NCBI GenBank assembly: GCA_002452335.1
Contig: DKFJ01000005.1
Coordinates: 1 to 64,000 of the forward strand
Source: Deferribacteraceae bacterium UBA6799
GTDB lineage: Bacteria > Chrysiogenota > Deferribacteres > Deferribacterales > Geovibrionaceae
DNA: 64,000 bases
Reading direction: 5' to 3'
The position numbers and the translations under genes were made by a program. Of the stretch, positions 18,913 through 27,025 are shown in pieces; the stretch's first letter is position 1; every line of letters begins with the position of its first letter. The notes under the pieces were generated by a model. The model saw nothing but the letters and a program-made list of their open reading frames with translations, was not told where the DNA came from and ran no database searches.

Positions 18913-19346
18913 CACTCCTCCACCTCAACGAGAAACTTGGTTCCCCGTACTCCGATGGTTGCCTTGGGAGTGTGTATCTTAACCGCTTCCGGAGCCAGCT
19001 TGCCCATTCTGCCGGACTCATATACAGCGGTACCCTTCTTCATGTGCATACTGAAAGCATATTTTTCATCTTTCGGGCTGAAAGTGTATTTATTAATTAT
19101 TATCTCGCTATCTGCGCCCAGAGAGAAGATGGTGCTGTCTTTAAAAATAATCCCGGCGGACGAGTTCTGAGCAGTCCTGACTATATCTCCCTGCACCAGC
19201 TTGATTCCAGGCTCAGCGGAGATGGTCTTCTCTCCTCTCAGAACAGTAACATTTCCGCTCATTTTTTTAATATTTCCCACCGTCTCTTCGGCAAAAGACG
19301 GGAGCGTAATCATCAGTACAATAATGATGCCAGCTAACAGCTTCAT
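18912..19346 (-). CDS. FecR-domain exported protein
   Basis: A 144-residue protein with a Sec signal peptide (MKLLAGIIIVLMITLPSFA) and a periplasmic FecR domain (GNVTVLRGEKT..., VQGDIVRTAQNSSAGIIF, ATIGVRGTKFLVEV). The ATG at 19346 is chosen because GGAGG lies just upstream; the longer frame to 19427 lacks a ribosome site. It is the first gene of a three-gene operon with the OmpA lipoprotein and the CHASE2/HD-GYP protein. FecR domains occur with CHASE2 proteins in several phyla, so a joint envelope-signalling role is plausible. There is no FecI-type sigma factor adjacent. Confidence 0.87.
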   Translation of the reverse strand: MKLLAGIIIVLMITLPSFAEETVGNIKKMSGNVTVLRGEKTISAEPGIKLVQGDIVRTAQNSSAGIIFKDSTIFSLGADSEIIINKYTFSPKDEKYAFSMHMKKGTAVYESGRMGKLAPEAVKIHTPKATIGVRGTKFLVEVEE

Positions 19347-19531
19347 ATAAGCCTCCGACATGTCTGTATTATATATTTTAATACATATCAAACGAAGCGT
19401 CCACAGAAAAGCATATACGCAAAACATAAAAAAACCGAAATAGTAATCTTAATTATTCATAGCAATTTCTTAACAAAAACATAACCTGACCGCTATTTAA
19501 TGGCTAGACCATTATTCTCCGGAGGATATTC

Positions 19532-21457
19532 ATGAAAAAGATTCTGATAACAGCCGCGGCGGCGCTGTCCATGCTGACGCTCACCGCCTGCGACAATGAC
19601 ATGAAAGTATCAGGAGTCAGATTCGACTCACTGCCGCTTGCCGTAACAGACGCAGAAAAAACATCTGTCAGAGTGACAAAAGGCGCCAGCCTCGTCTTCG
19701 AAAACGGCAAAACAAAAAGAATAAATATCGACTACAACACCATCTACCGCACAAATGACTCAGACGGAAACACCGTTGTAGGCACACTAATCAACCAGAA
19801 CGGACAGCCCATAACAATGAAGGACGGGTCAAAACGTGTCAGCACACAGCCCGACACCAACACCATCTTTGTCCGTGACGGCAAATACTACATCATGACC
19901 CATTTCGAGGAATCTCCCGGCGCTCTCTACATGGCAGAGCTGGAAGAGAAAGGCGGCAAATTCACAGCGAAAAAATTTGTCCCTGTTGATTTTTCTAAAG
20001 TCGGCGGAACTTTCATCAACTGCGCTGGATCAAAAACACCCTGGGACACTCATCTGGCTTCCGAAGAGGACTACTATCTGGATGCCATTTGGTTCGACCC
20101 CTCAACCAAAGGCTTTATGTCTCAGCATGTCGCCTACTGCGACAGAGACGCGTCAGGCAGACTGACAGGCGAATACACAGCTCCGGCTTTCGATCAGAAA
20201 GCGGACAACAAATGGTGGTGCGAGCTGGTGAAAGGCATCAGCGAAGACTACATGTCCGACACAGCGGATTTCACCCCCTATAACTACGGATATAACGCCG
20301 AAATAGACGTTAAGAACGGCAAACCCTACATAGTGGGCGGCACAAAAATATACATCACAGGAAAACATACTCCGGAGATGGCTCTGGTCATGCCCGATAA
20401 CAAAACAGTCTTCACCACCGATGACGGCTCTTATACCGGTCTGTATATGACAGTTCTGGACAATGAGAAAGACTTCAGCGCCGGAACACTCTATATAGCC
20501 AAATGGAACCAGACAAAAGGCGGCGACGGCGGAGTGGCCGACCTGAGCTGGATCAGACTGGAACACGCCACAAACTCAGAACTGTACTCCATCATAAAAA
20601 GAAAGCCCATGCTGTCTGACATGTTCGATATGGCAGATCCCAAAACCTGCCCCTCAGACAAAGGCTTTTCATATATCAAAGCGGGAGACGCTGAAGATAT
20701 GTGCGTCAGACTCCGTGACGGTTCAAACGGCACTACAATTTCACCCGTCTTCAAAAGCAAAGAAGAAATGCTGATGGCAGCGGCTTTCCTCGAATCACGC
20801 AAATACGGCGCTGTCATGGGCGGCACAACAGAATTCCGCAAGGAAGAGGGAATGGCTTACAACTCAGACAAAAACACAGTCTATATAGCCATGTCTTCCA
20901 TCGACGCCTCTATGGAGGACAAGTCAAAAGATCCGGTGAACATGATCGCCCTGAAAAAGAACAAATGCGGCGGAGTATATGAAATGTCTCTGGGTAAAGC
21001 GGACGGAGCAAACAACACAGCCTATGCCGGAACACGCATGGAGGCTATTTTCACCGGAAAACAGCTCAAAGACGGCGAACCCGGCTCAGACATGTACTAC
21101 TGCGACCCGGAAAGGATATCCAACCCCGACAACCTGAAATATTTCCCCGGACTTAACCTGCTCATAGTGGGCGAGGATACGAAATATCACTTCAACAACA
21201 TGGTGTGGGCTTACGACACCAACACCAAAGATCTCACCAGAATAGCCACCGTACCCACAGGCGGCGAGGTGACAGGCATGTTCTCATCCATAGTGAAGGA
21301 CGGCATGCTCTATGTGTTCATGAACACACAGCACCCCTTCGAGGATGCCTATGTTAACGCTAAAAATGAAAAAGTTAACAGCGGTCTGCTGAAAAAAGCA
21401 TCCAGAAAAGATATGGAAGGCCATGTAGGCTACTTTACAGGCATACCTGTAAAATAA
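19532..21457 (+). CDS. phoX: PhoX-like (DUF839) phosphatase, lipoprotein form
   Basis: A 641-residue protein with the hallmarks of PhoX alkaline phosphatases. GTFINCAGSKTPWDTHLASEE (about 159-179) contains C164, which aligns with the iron-binding Cys of characterised PhoX. The C-terminal part carries a GEVTGMFSSI...VFMNTQHP segment. PhoX releases phosphate from organophosphates using iron and calcium. Most known PhoX proteins use a Tat signal; here there is a Sec lipoprotein signal with lipobox LTAC (Cys20). The ribosome site GGAGG precedes the ATG. An intrinsic terminator separates it from the cytochrome gene 62 nt downstream. Confidence 0.75.
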   Translation: MKKILITAAAALSMLTLTACDNDMKVSGVRFDSLPLAVTDAEKTSVRVTKGASLVFENGKTKRINIDYNTIYRTNDSDGNTVVGTLINQNGQPITMKDGSKRVSTQPDTNTIFVRDGKYYIMTHFEESPGALYMAELEEKGGKFTAKKFVPVDFSKVGGTFINCAGSKTPWDTHLASEEDYYLDAIWFDPSTKGFMSQHVAYCDRDASGRLTGEYTAPAFDQKADNKWWCELVKGISEDYMSDTADFTPYNYGYNAEIDVKNGKPYIVGGTKIYITGKHTPEMALVMPDNKTVFTTDDGSYTGLYMTVLDNEKDFSAGTLYIAKWNQTKGGDGGVADLSWIRLEHATNSELYSIIKRKPMLSDMFDMADPKTCPSDKGFSYIKAGDAEDMCVRLRDGSNGTTISPVFKSKEEMLMAAAFLESRKYGAVMGGTTEFRKEEGMAYNSDKNTVYIAMSSIDASMEDKSKDPVNMIALKKNKCGGVYEMSLGKADGANNTAYAGTRMEAIFTGKQLKDGEPGSDMYYCDPERISNPDNLKYFPGLNLLIVGEDTKYHFNNMVWAYDTNTKDLTRIATVPTGGEVTGMFSSIVKDGMLYVFMNTQHPFEDAYVNAKNEKVNSGLLKKASRKDMEGHVGYFTGIPVK

Positions 21458-21471
21458 TCAATAAACCATCT

Positions 21472-21507
21472 GACCCGCCTGACCCTAAACAGGCGGGTCT
21501 TTTTTTT
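21472..21507 (+). terminator. Intrinsic terminator between phoX and cytochrome gene
   Basis: A 10-bp perfect stem of GACCCGCCTG (21472-21481) with its complement (21490-21499), an 8-nt loop and eight T residues. It ends only 12 nt before the cytochrome ATG, so it terminates phoX or attenuates read-through into the next gene. Confidence 0.92.
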
Positions 21508-21518
21508 ACGGTGACCTC

Positions 21519-23120
21519 ATGAAAAGAAAAACTATTTTCACTGCCGCTATAGCGGCTTTCTGCGTTTACGGAGCTGCGGCTAAGAACTATATGTCGTTTG
21601 AGAACTCCGCCGCCTACATCCCGCCTATGTGCTACACCAAGACCAAGGACGAGAACAGACAGGCGCACAACCCTTGCTATTCCTGCCACACAAAAGGTGT
21701 CGAACCGAACTATATGGACGATTCGTCTCTTCAGGTGGCGCTGGATTTTCCTGCGACCGCCATGAACAACAGATGGAAAAACCTGTTCATCGACAGAAGC
21801 GAAGATGTAGCGAAGATAAGCGACAGCTGGATACTCAGCTATATCAGAACATCCAACTATCTGGACAATGACGGAAACATCATCCTGCAGAAAAGCCTCC
21901 CGAAAAATTTCGAAGGCTATGTGCCTGACTGCTATATGAATTTTGACGATGAAGGGTTCGACAGAGACAGAACGGGCGCATATACCGGCTGGCGGGCATT
22001 CAGATACTATCCTTTTCTGGGTACGTTCTGGCCTACCAACGGCTCGACAGATGATGTGCTGATCCGTCTGCCTGAAAAATTCAGAAAGGACAAACAGGGC
22101 AGATTCAGCATAGATATCTATAAGGCGAATCTGGCGATAGCCGAAAGCATGCTGAAGCAGAAGTCAGTAACCTCTGAGCCCATAGACGAAAAGAAAGCCG
22201 GAAAAGATCTGGACGGCGACGGGTCTCTGGGCACTGCCGAAATGATAAAGTATACATGGAACAAAACCCCCATGAGCTACGCCGGAATGGCGGAAGGCGA
22301 GCAGATAGCCGGAGGACTCCTGCCTGTCGGCACGGAGCTTCTGCACACAGTGCGCTATGTGGACTGGGACGACGAAAAGAACCAGCCCCGCATGTCTGCC
22401 CGCATGAAAGAGGTGCGCTACGCCGTGAAGGACGAGTGGATGGACTATGCCCAGATGAAAGAATCATACATCAGCGAAATGAAGGACCTGTTCATATCCA
22501 AAGAGATAGCGATGACAAGATACAACGGAAACGGAAACGCCGGGATGCAGACAGGTTCCGGATGGATATATCAAGGGTTTATTGAAGACAGTGACGGTAA
22601 TTTAAGACCCCAGAGCGATGAAGAAACCCTCTTCTGCATGGGATGCCACACAGGGATAGGCGCAACGGCGGACACTGTATTCAGCTATCAGAGAAAACTG
22701 GAAGGCGGAGACAGGAACAGCATCGAATACGGATGGAATCACTGGTCTCAGAAGGGACTCAAAGGACTGAAGGATCAGACTGTGAGATATAAGACCGCAG
22801 GCGACCAAGCCGAATACGCCTTCTATCTGGAAACAAACCACGCCGGAGACGAGTTCAGAGGCAACGATGAGGTGATGAAAAAATTCTTCAACCCTGACGG
22901 CTCGCTAAAACCGGAAATGATCAAAAAACTTCAGTCAGACATCTCTGTTCTGCTGTTCCCGTCCAGAGAGAGAGCTCTCACAATGAACAAAGCATACAGA
23001 GTGATAGCTGCGCAGCAAACCTTCATATACGGCAGGGACGCTACAGTTAACCCGCCGAAAAACGTTCTGGAGAAGATAGAAGAGAATAGCGACACCGGAA
23101 TCACTAAGCAGATTTATTAA
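21519..23120 (+). CDS. Periplasmic diheme c-type cytochrome, family not recognised
   Basis: A 533-residue exported protein with a Sec signal peptide (about 1-21) and two c-type heme motifs: C53-Y-S-C-H57 near the mature N-terminus and C373-M-G-C-H377. A calcium-type loop, DLDGDGSLGTAE, lies at about 229-240 and is dockerin/EF-hand-like. Hemes would be attached in the periplasm. I do not recognise a named enzyme family, although wide spacing of two hemes in a large protein suggests an oxidoreductase rather than a small carrier. A ribosome site GGTGA precedes the ATG. It follows phoX but is separated from it by a terminator. Confidence 0.75.
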   Translation: MKRKTIFTAAIAAFCVYGAAAKNYMSFENSAAYIPPMCYTKTKDENRQAHNPCYSCHTKGVEPNYMDDSSLQVALDFPATAMNNRWKNLFIDRSEDVAKISDSWILSYIRTSNYLDNDGNIILQKSLPKNFEGYVPDCYMNFDDEGFDRDRTGAYTGWRAFRYYPFLGTFWPTNGSTDDVLIRLPEKFRKDKQGRFSIDIYKANLAIAESMLKQKSVTSEPIDEKKAGKDLDGDGSLGTAEMIKYTWNKTPMSYAGMAEGEQIAGGLLPVGTELLHTVRYVDWDDEKNQPRMSARMKEVRYAVKDEWMDYAQMKESYISEMKDLFISKEIAMTRYNGNGNAGMQTGSGWIYQGFIEDSDGNLRPQSDEETLFCMGCHTGIGATADTVFSYQRKLEGGDRNSIEYGWNHWSQKGLKGLKDQTVRYKTAGDQAEYAFYLETNHAGDEFRGNDEVMKKFFNPDGSLKPEMIKKLQSDISVLLFPSRERALTMNKAYRVIAAQQTFIYGRDATVNPPKNVLEKIEENSDTGITKQIY

Positions 23121-23131
23121 TTATTAAAATC

Positions 23132-23171
23132 AAGGCGGCGTATTGTAAGAAATCTTACAATATACCGCCTT
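23132..23171. terminator. Long stem-loop after the cytochrome gene
   Basis: An 18-bp stem with two mismatches (23132-23149 with 23154-23171, loop AAAT) begins 12 nt after the cytochrome stop. It lacks a T run on the plus strand, so it may act as a weak terminator or as an mRNA 3' end stabiliser. Confidence 0.6.
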
Positions 23172-23294
23172 ACAATCAGTAAGTTAAAAATACCATACAT
23201 AATTTTCATTTTTTCAATAGCATCCCGAACATTGTGTTTTTTTTGTGATATTATTTATCAAGGAAACATACTGCAAATGTTATAAGGGGGAAAA

Positions 23295-24941
23295 ATGAAT
23301 TTTTTCAGAGATCTTTCAATCAAAAACAAGATCATGCTTAACTCTTTTATCCTAATCATAATTCTGGCGTTCTGCGGATTTATGGGGTATTCAGGCATCA
23401 ACCGTATCCACAAAAACCTCAACAGTATCTTCGAGGTAAGGCTCCCATCCATGGACTTTCTGATCGAGGCGGACAGAGATCTGCATCAGCTTCTGATAGC
23501 TGAGCGGGCCATGACAGTCACCCCCGCCGACAATGAAGCGTTCAAAGGATTTAAAGAAGACTATGACAAGAACCTCGGGCAGGTAATCGAAAGATTCGGC
23601 AACTATGAAAAGCTGAGCCGAACGGACACAACCAAAGAGCTGATAGACAAATTTCACGCTGATATGAAAGCATGGCAGGAGTCATCATCCAGAATTGTGG
23701 CGCTGGCACAGGAAAATACGGACGAATCAAGAAAACAGGCTTTTGAAATGTCCTTCGGCGAAACAAGCAAGCTCTTCGAAGATATGCGCGGGAATCTGGA
23801 CAAGCTCACGGAGATCAATCTGGAGGACGCCCATAATGAAAACCAGCAGGCATCGTCCACATATTCTCGTTCCATATTTATCTTTATTCTTCTTGTGCTT
23901 GCCGGTATAGCCATCGGGCTGATAATCGGCTATTCCATAGGAAAAGCCATAGTCAACAATATCAGCCGCACCATATCGATGCTGAAAGAGATAGCTGAAG
24001 GCGAAGGCGACCTGACCAAAAAACTCCCTGTGTCGTCTAAAGACGAGATAGGAACCATGTCTGTCTATTTCAACAAGTTCATGGATAAACTGCACAGCAT
24101 TATATCCACGGTGAAGAGCAACTCAGCCAACATAGCGTCCGGCAACGAACAGCTGGTGGCTACATCGGAACAGCTTTCGAGCAATTTTCAGGAACAGTCT
24201 CTACAGCTCACGGCAGTGGCTTCCGCTACGGAAGAGATGAGCACTTCTGCATCAGACGTGGTTAACTCTGTAAAAGAAGTTTCCGACATGGCAGACAAGG
24301 CGAACGAGTTCATCGGGCAGGGGACAAAGATGCTCGGCAGCGCTGTCAACAGCATGAATTCTATAAAGGATCAGGTAGATACACTTGGCGGAACCATTGA
24401 CCAGCTTTCGAACTCATCATCAGAGATCGGCAATATACTTAACGTTATAAACGATATAGCAGATCAGACAAACCTGCTGGCCCTTAATGCCGCCATAGAG
24501 GCAGCCAGAGCGGGCGAGCACGGCAGAGGGTTCGCAGTGGTAGCTGACGAAGTGCGCAAGCTGGCTGAAAGATCTCAGAGCGCTATCAAAGAGATAGACA
24601 GCATAATCACGGCACTGCAAAAAGAGGCTTCAGCGGCATCGGTAAACATGTCTGACGCCAGCAGCAAGGTAAGCGTGGGCGTGACGACCATAGACAATAC
24701 AGAGAAGATGTTCGAGAATATCGTAGCATCAGTGAATATGATAACCAAATCGAGCAAGATGATAGAATCCGCTGTATCCGAGCAGGTAATGGCGATTCAT
24801 AATATCAACGACAATACCCGTGTGATAGCGGACGGAGTAGAACAGAGCAACGTGGCCACCAGTGAGGTCGCAAAGACAGTGAACGACCTGCAAAAACAGA
24901 CAAACGAGCTTCTCAATCTGGTTGAGAAATTCAGAACATAA
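23295..24941 (+). CDS. Methyl-accepting chemotaxis protein (4HB sensor)
   Basis: A 548-residue chemoreceptor. It has a first membrane helix (about 13-34) and a periplasmic four-helix-bundle type sensor (about 38-190), a second helix (about 193-216), a HAMP domain and the cytoplasmic signalling hairpin. The conserved tip reads ALNAAIEAARAGEHGRGFAVVADEVRKLAERS. There is no C-terminal CheR-binding pentapeptide; the protein ends LVEKFRT. The ribosome site AAGGGGG precedes the ATG. The gene stands alone, without che genes nearby, and its ligand is unknown. Confidence 0.93.
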   Translation: MNFFRDLSIKNKIMLNSFILIIILAFCGFMGYSGINRIHKNLNSIFEVRLPSMDFLIEADRDLHQLLIAERAMTVTPADNEAFKGFKEDYDKNLGQVIERFGNYEKLSRTDTTKELIDKFHADMKAWQESSSRIVALAQENTDESRKQAFEMSFGETSKLFEDMRGNLDKLTEINLEDAHNENQQASSTYSRSIFIFILLVLAGIAIGLIIGYSIGKAIVNNISRTISMLKEIAEGEGDLTKKLPVSSKDEIGTMSVYFNKFMDKLHSIISTVKSNSANIASGNEQLVATSEQLSSNFQEQSLQLTAVASATEEMSTSASDVVNSVKEVSDMADKANEFIGQGTKMLGSAVNSMNSIKDQVDTLGGTIDQLSNSSSEIGNILNVINDIADQTNLLALNAAIEAARAGEHGRGFAVVADEVRKLAERSQSAIKEIDSIITALQKEASAASVNMSDASSKVSVGVTTIDNTEKMFENIVASVNMITKSSKMIESAVSEQVMAIHNINDNTRVIADGVEQSNVATSEVAKTVNDLQKQTNELLNLVEKFRT

Positions 24942-24966
24942 TAACTTCAGTCGTTCTTCAGCACAT

Positions 24967-25020
24967 ACTGGACAAGGCACACAGGCTGTCTTGTCCGGGC
25001 TGTGCGTCCAGTTCTTTTTC
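24967..25020 (+). terminator. Probable terminator after the chemoreceptor gene
   Basis: An outer stem ACTGGAC/GTCCAGT (24967-24973 with 25006-25012) encloses a second inverted repeat (GGACAAG/CTTGTCC) and is followed by a T-rich run. The two repeats overlap, so alternative folds are possible. Confidence 0.65.
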
Positions 25021-25180
25021 CGGTTTTTTTTCTTTTTTTCATAGTGAGGCGGATAAGCCTCATTCTGATATTCTTAATAATTTTTCCCATAAAAATAGTA
25101 GGTCCTCATTTTGTATGCCGGCGAAGACACAGATTAGACAAAAAATGTCAGATAGGTATCACGCTGATGTAAAATGTAGT

Positions 25181-25215
25181 AAAAGCCCGCACCCGCAAAA
25201 AAGAGCGGATGCGGG
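25181..25215 (-). terminator. Terminator of the flavodoxin gene
   Basis: An 11-bp stem with one mismatch (25186-25196 with 25205-25215) sits 9 nt beyond the flavodoxin stop on the minus strand and is followed there by a short T run (CTTTT). Confidence 0.8.
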
Positions 25216-25223
25216 AAGTCACG

Positions 25224-25745
25224 TCAGACAGAGGAGGCGAACTGCTCTGTGAGCAGATCCGCCCACAGGGCTATACGCTGATTTGTCTGATTGGGCTGGG
25301 TGTCGTCATCCAGAGCGAGCCCTATGAACTCACCGTCCACCACTGCTCTTGATTCGGAAAAAGTATATCCGTCCACAGACCATGACCCCACAACGGTCAC
25401 CTTGCTGTCCAGCACCTTCTCATAGAGGATGCCCATGCCGTCCAGAAATGTATCGGCATAGGTATCCTGATCGCCTGTCCCGAAGAAGGACACTGTCTTA
25501 CCGCTGAAATCCGTCTGTTCCAGCTCCGGCAAAAAGTTTTCCCAGTCATCCTGAAGATCCCCCATGCCCCATGTGGATGTCCCCAGGATCAGCCTGTCAT
25601 ATTTCTCCATCTCTTTGGAAGATGTGTTAGCCACGTTTATAACATCCACCACAAAGCCTCTGTTGTTCAGAGCCGCCGCTATCTTATGCGCCACGCCTTC
25701 CGTCACTCCGCCGCTGGATCCGTAAAATAATCCTATACTGCCCAT
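25224..25745 (-). CDS. fldA: Flavodoxin (long-chain)
   Basis: A 173-residue FMN electron carrier. The phosphate-binding loop GSSGGVTEGVA is near the N-terminus, and the flavin loops contain GTSTWGMGDLQDDW and GTGDQDTYAD. The insertion typical of long-chain flavodoxins is present. Flavodoxins replace ferredoxin when iron is scarce. The ribosome site GGAGG precedes the ATG. A Fur-box-like sequence at 25789-25807, 44 nt upstream, agrees with iron control. The gene is divergent from a small Cys-rich membrane protein and close to the putative ferrosome operon. Confidence 0.94.
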   Translation of the reverse strand: MGSIGLFYGSSGGVTEGVAHKIAAALNNRGFVVDVINVANTSSKEMEKYDRLILGTSTWGMGDLQDDWENFLPELEQTDFSGKTVSFFGTGDQDTYADTFLDGMGILYEKVLDSKVTVVGSWSVDGYTFSESRAVVDGEFIGLALDDDTQPNQTNQRIALWADLLTEQFASSV

Positions 25746-25788
25746 ACATACCTCCGTTTTTGTAATACTCTCCCCGTATAACTCTATT

Positions 25789-25807
25789 GATACTGATTGT
25801 CAATATC
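25789..25807. promoter_or_regulatory. Fur-box-like site between flavodoxin and Cys-rich gene
   Basis: By hand alignment, 15 of 19 positions agree with the classical Fur consensus GATAATGATAATCATTATC. It lies in the divergent promoter region, so one bound repressor could control both genes. Flavodoxin is a common Fur target. Confidence 0.65.
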
Positions 25808-25816
25808 ATATTTTTC

Positions 25817-25845
25817 TTGACACGTTCTTTTTTTGGGGATAATAA
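25817..25845 (+). promoter_or_regulatory. Sigma-70-type promoter of the Cys-rich gene
   Basis: A perfect -35 TTGACA (25817-25822), a 17-nt spacer and a -10 TAATAA (25840-25845) lie about 31 nt before the chosen ATG. They are immediately next to the Fur-like site. Confidence 0.65.
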
Positions 25846-25875
25846 GAGACATGCTGATGTATGAAGGAGCTGACC

Positions 25876-26052
25876 ATGGATTTAATGATTACCGGAATTA
25901 TTGTTCTCTGTGCTCTGATATATCTTGTTTATTATTATTTTGTATCCAGAGACTGCGGATGCGGGTCTGACGGCGGCGAGAAAAAAGAGAAAACTCACCA
26001 GTGCTGCGGAAAATGCCACGAACATTCAGACAAGACCAATAACTTCATCTGA
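25876..26052 (+). CDS. Small Cys-rich membrane protein (FeoB-associated type)
   Basis: A 58-residue protein with one N-terminal membrane helix (ITGIIVLCALIYLVYYYF) and a cytoplasmic tail with clustered cysteines and histidines (RDCGCGS, QCCGKCHEH). This layout matches the FeoB-associated Cys-rich membrane proteins, but no feoB lies next to it here. The ATG at 25876 is chosen because AAGGAG lies 6 nt upstream; an ATG at 25861 has no such site. The Fur-like box and the strong promoter upstream point to iron-controlled expression. Confidence 0.7.
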   Translation: MDLMITGIIVLCALIYLVYYYFVSRDCGCGSDGGEKKEKTHQCCGKCHEHSDKTNNFI

Positions 26053-26269
26053 TTCTGTCATATTTTTATGTTGTGAGCGCAGCAGCGCTCATGACATATG
26101 TCATGGGTAATACACTCTTGAGTAAATAAAAAATAATGAATATATTGTAGATGTGGCCGGGGTACGGGCTGAAGCGCATTTTCAATTGTCAGAGATAGTT
26201 AATATCTCTTCCGTTAGCGTCGGGTTGACATAGTGAAATATAAAAGCAGACAGCCCGCTCGGGCACCCC

Positions 26270-26288
26270 GATATTGATTCTCAACTTC
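26270..26288. promoter_or_regulatory. Weak Fur-box-like site
   Basis: 13 of 19 positions match the Fur consensus by hand. It is 7 nt from a much better box, so the two could form a tandem site. Confidence 0.4.
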
Positions 26289-26295
26289 TTTTGTT

Positions 26296-26314
26296 GATAT
26301 TGAATATCATTATC
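26296..26314. promoter_or_regulatory. Strong Fur-box-like site without an obvious target gene
   Basis: Read on the minus strand it matches the Fur consensus at 17 of 19 positions. It lies 24 nt beyond the stop of the minus-strand triple-FeoA gene, not upstream of an annotated start. Confidence 0.65.
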
Positions 26315-26338
26315 CCGCACGCTTTGCAAGCCCTAATC

Positions 26339-27025
26339 TCACTCTGCTGTAATTTTTTCCGCTGTGGACATAGCGATAAAAACTCTAAGCCCCTCAGCCG
26401 TGCAGAGCACCATATCCGGATATTCGTCCATATGAACAGATTTGCCGGACTCTATACCCTCCAGCACCATCACAGTGCCTCTGTGAATGCCGTTCACCGA
26501 CATCACTTCAGAATAAGTATCCAGACTGATAATCTCCTCTACCACAAAGCCGACACCTTTTCCGGCGAATGAAAACTGTCTCCCTTTTCCGATGAGACAC
26601 GCTGCGTGAGCTTCAGACAGACGGCATCTCACTCTATGGTCGATCAGAGCGATGTACTCCATATGCGGCAGTTTCTTCACCACCTGAATAAGGTCTCCTC
26701 TCTTTATTCCAAGAGCATTCATATCCGGTGCGGCGATCCTGGGTACCACCACGGGAAACCATTCCCCTACGGCATGTTCATATATACTTCTCTTCTCATT
26801 GGACGGCGATTTATAAAATATATGTCTGGCAAGTGATCCGCTGAGAGCTTTTGTCCCATCTTTTGTTATTATCTTCAGGGTGTTAAGCTCTATGTCACCT
26901 TTGCTCACTTTCGAAATAACGCTTCCGGAGAATATTCCATACGCACCCAGCTTCCTTTCCAGGTCAACTCCGGCAATAGACAATATTTTGTAAAATCCTC
27001 CGCTTCCGGCGTCAGACAGTCTCAT
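26339..27025 (-). CDS. Triple FeoA-domain protein
   Basis: A 228-residue soluble protein that appears to contain three FeoA-like SH3-fold units: about 1-65 (starting MRLSDAGSGGFYKILSIAG), about 75-150 (GEWFPVVVPRI...RRGDLIQVV-like) and about 152-228. FeoA domains usually work with the ferrous transporter FeoB or sit at the end of DtxR regulators. Here there is no FeoB. The gene overlaps the end of the P-type ATPase gene by 14 nt, and GGGGGA lies before its ATG, so it belongs to the metal-ATPase operon. It probably modulates iron handling there. The third unit is the least certain. Confidence 0.7.
   Translation of the reverse strand: MRLSDAGSGGFYKILSIAGVDLERKLGAYGIFSGSVISKVSKGDIELNTLKIITKDGTKALSGSLARHIFYKSPSNEKRSIYEHAVGEWFPVVVPRIAAPDMNALGIKRGDLIQVVKKLPHMEYIALIDHRVRCRLSEAHAACLIGKGRQFSFAGKGVGFVVEEIISLDTYSEVMSVNGIHRGTVMVLEGIESGKSVHMDEYPDMVLCTAEGLRVFIAMSTAEKITAE

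Larger units (their letters stand above)
26053..26338. other. Intergenic region with hairpins and two Fur-like boxes
   Basis: No coding frame is supported. Near 26074-26091 there is a 7-bp stem (TGAGCGC/GCGCTCA), then a 14-bp palindrome at 26091-26104 (ATGACATATGTCAT). A short GC hairpin lies at 26253-26264. Two Fur-like boxes follow at 26270-26288 and 26296-26314. No plus-strand gene follows them: the neighbour on the right is the 3' end of the minus-strand FeoA-type gene. A small RNA is possible but not demonstrated. Confidence 0.5.
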
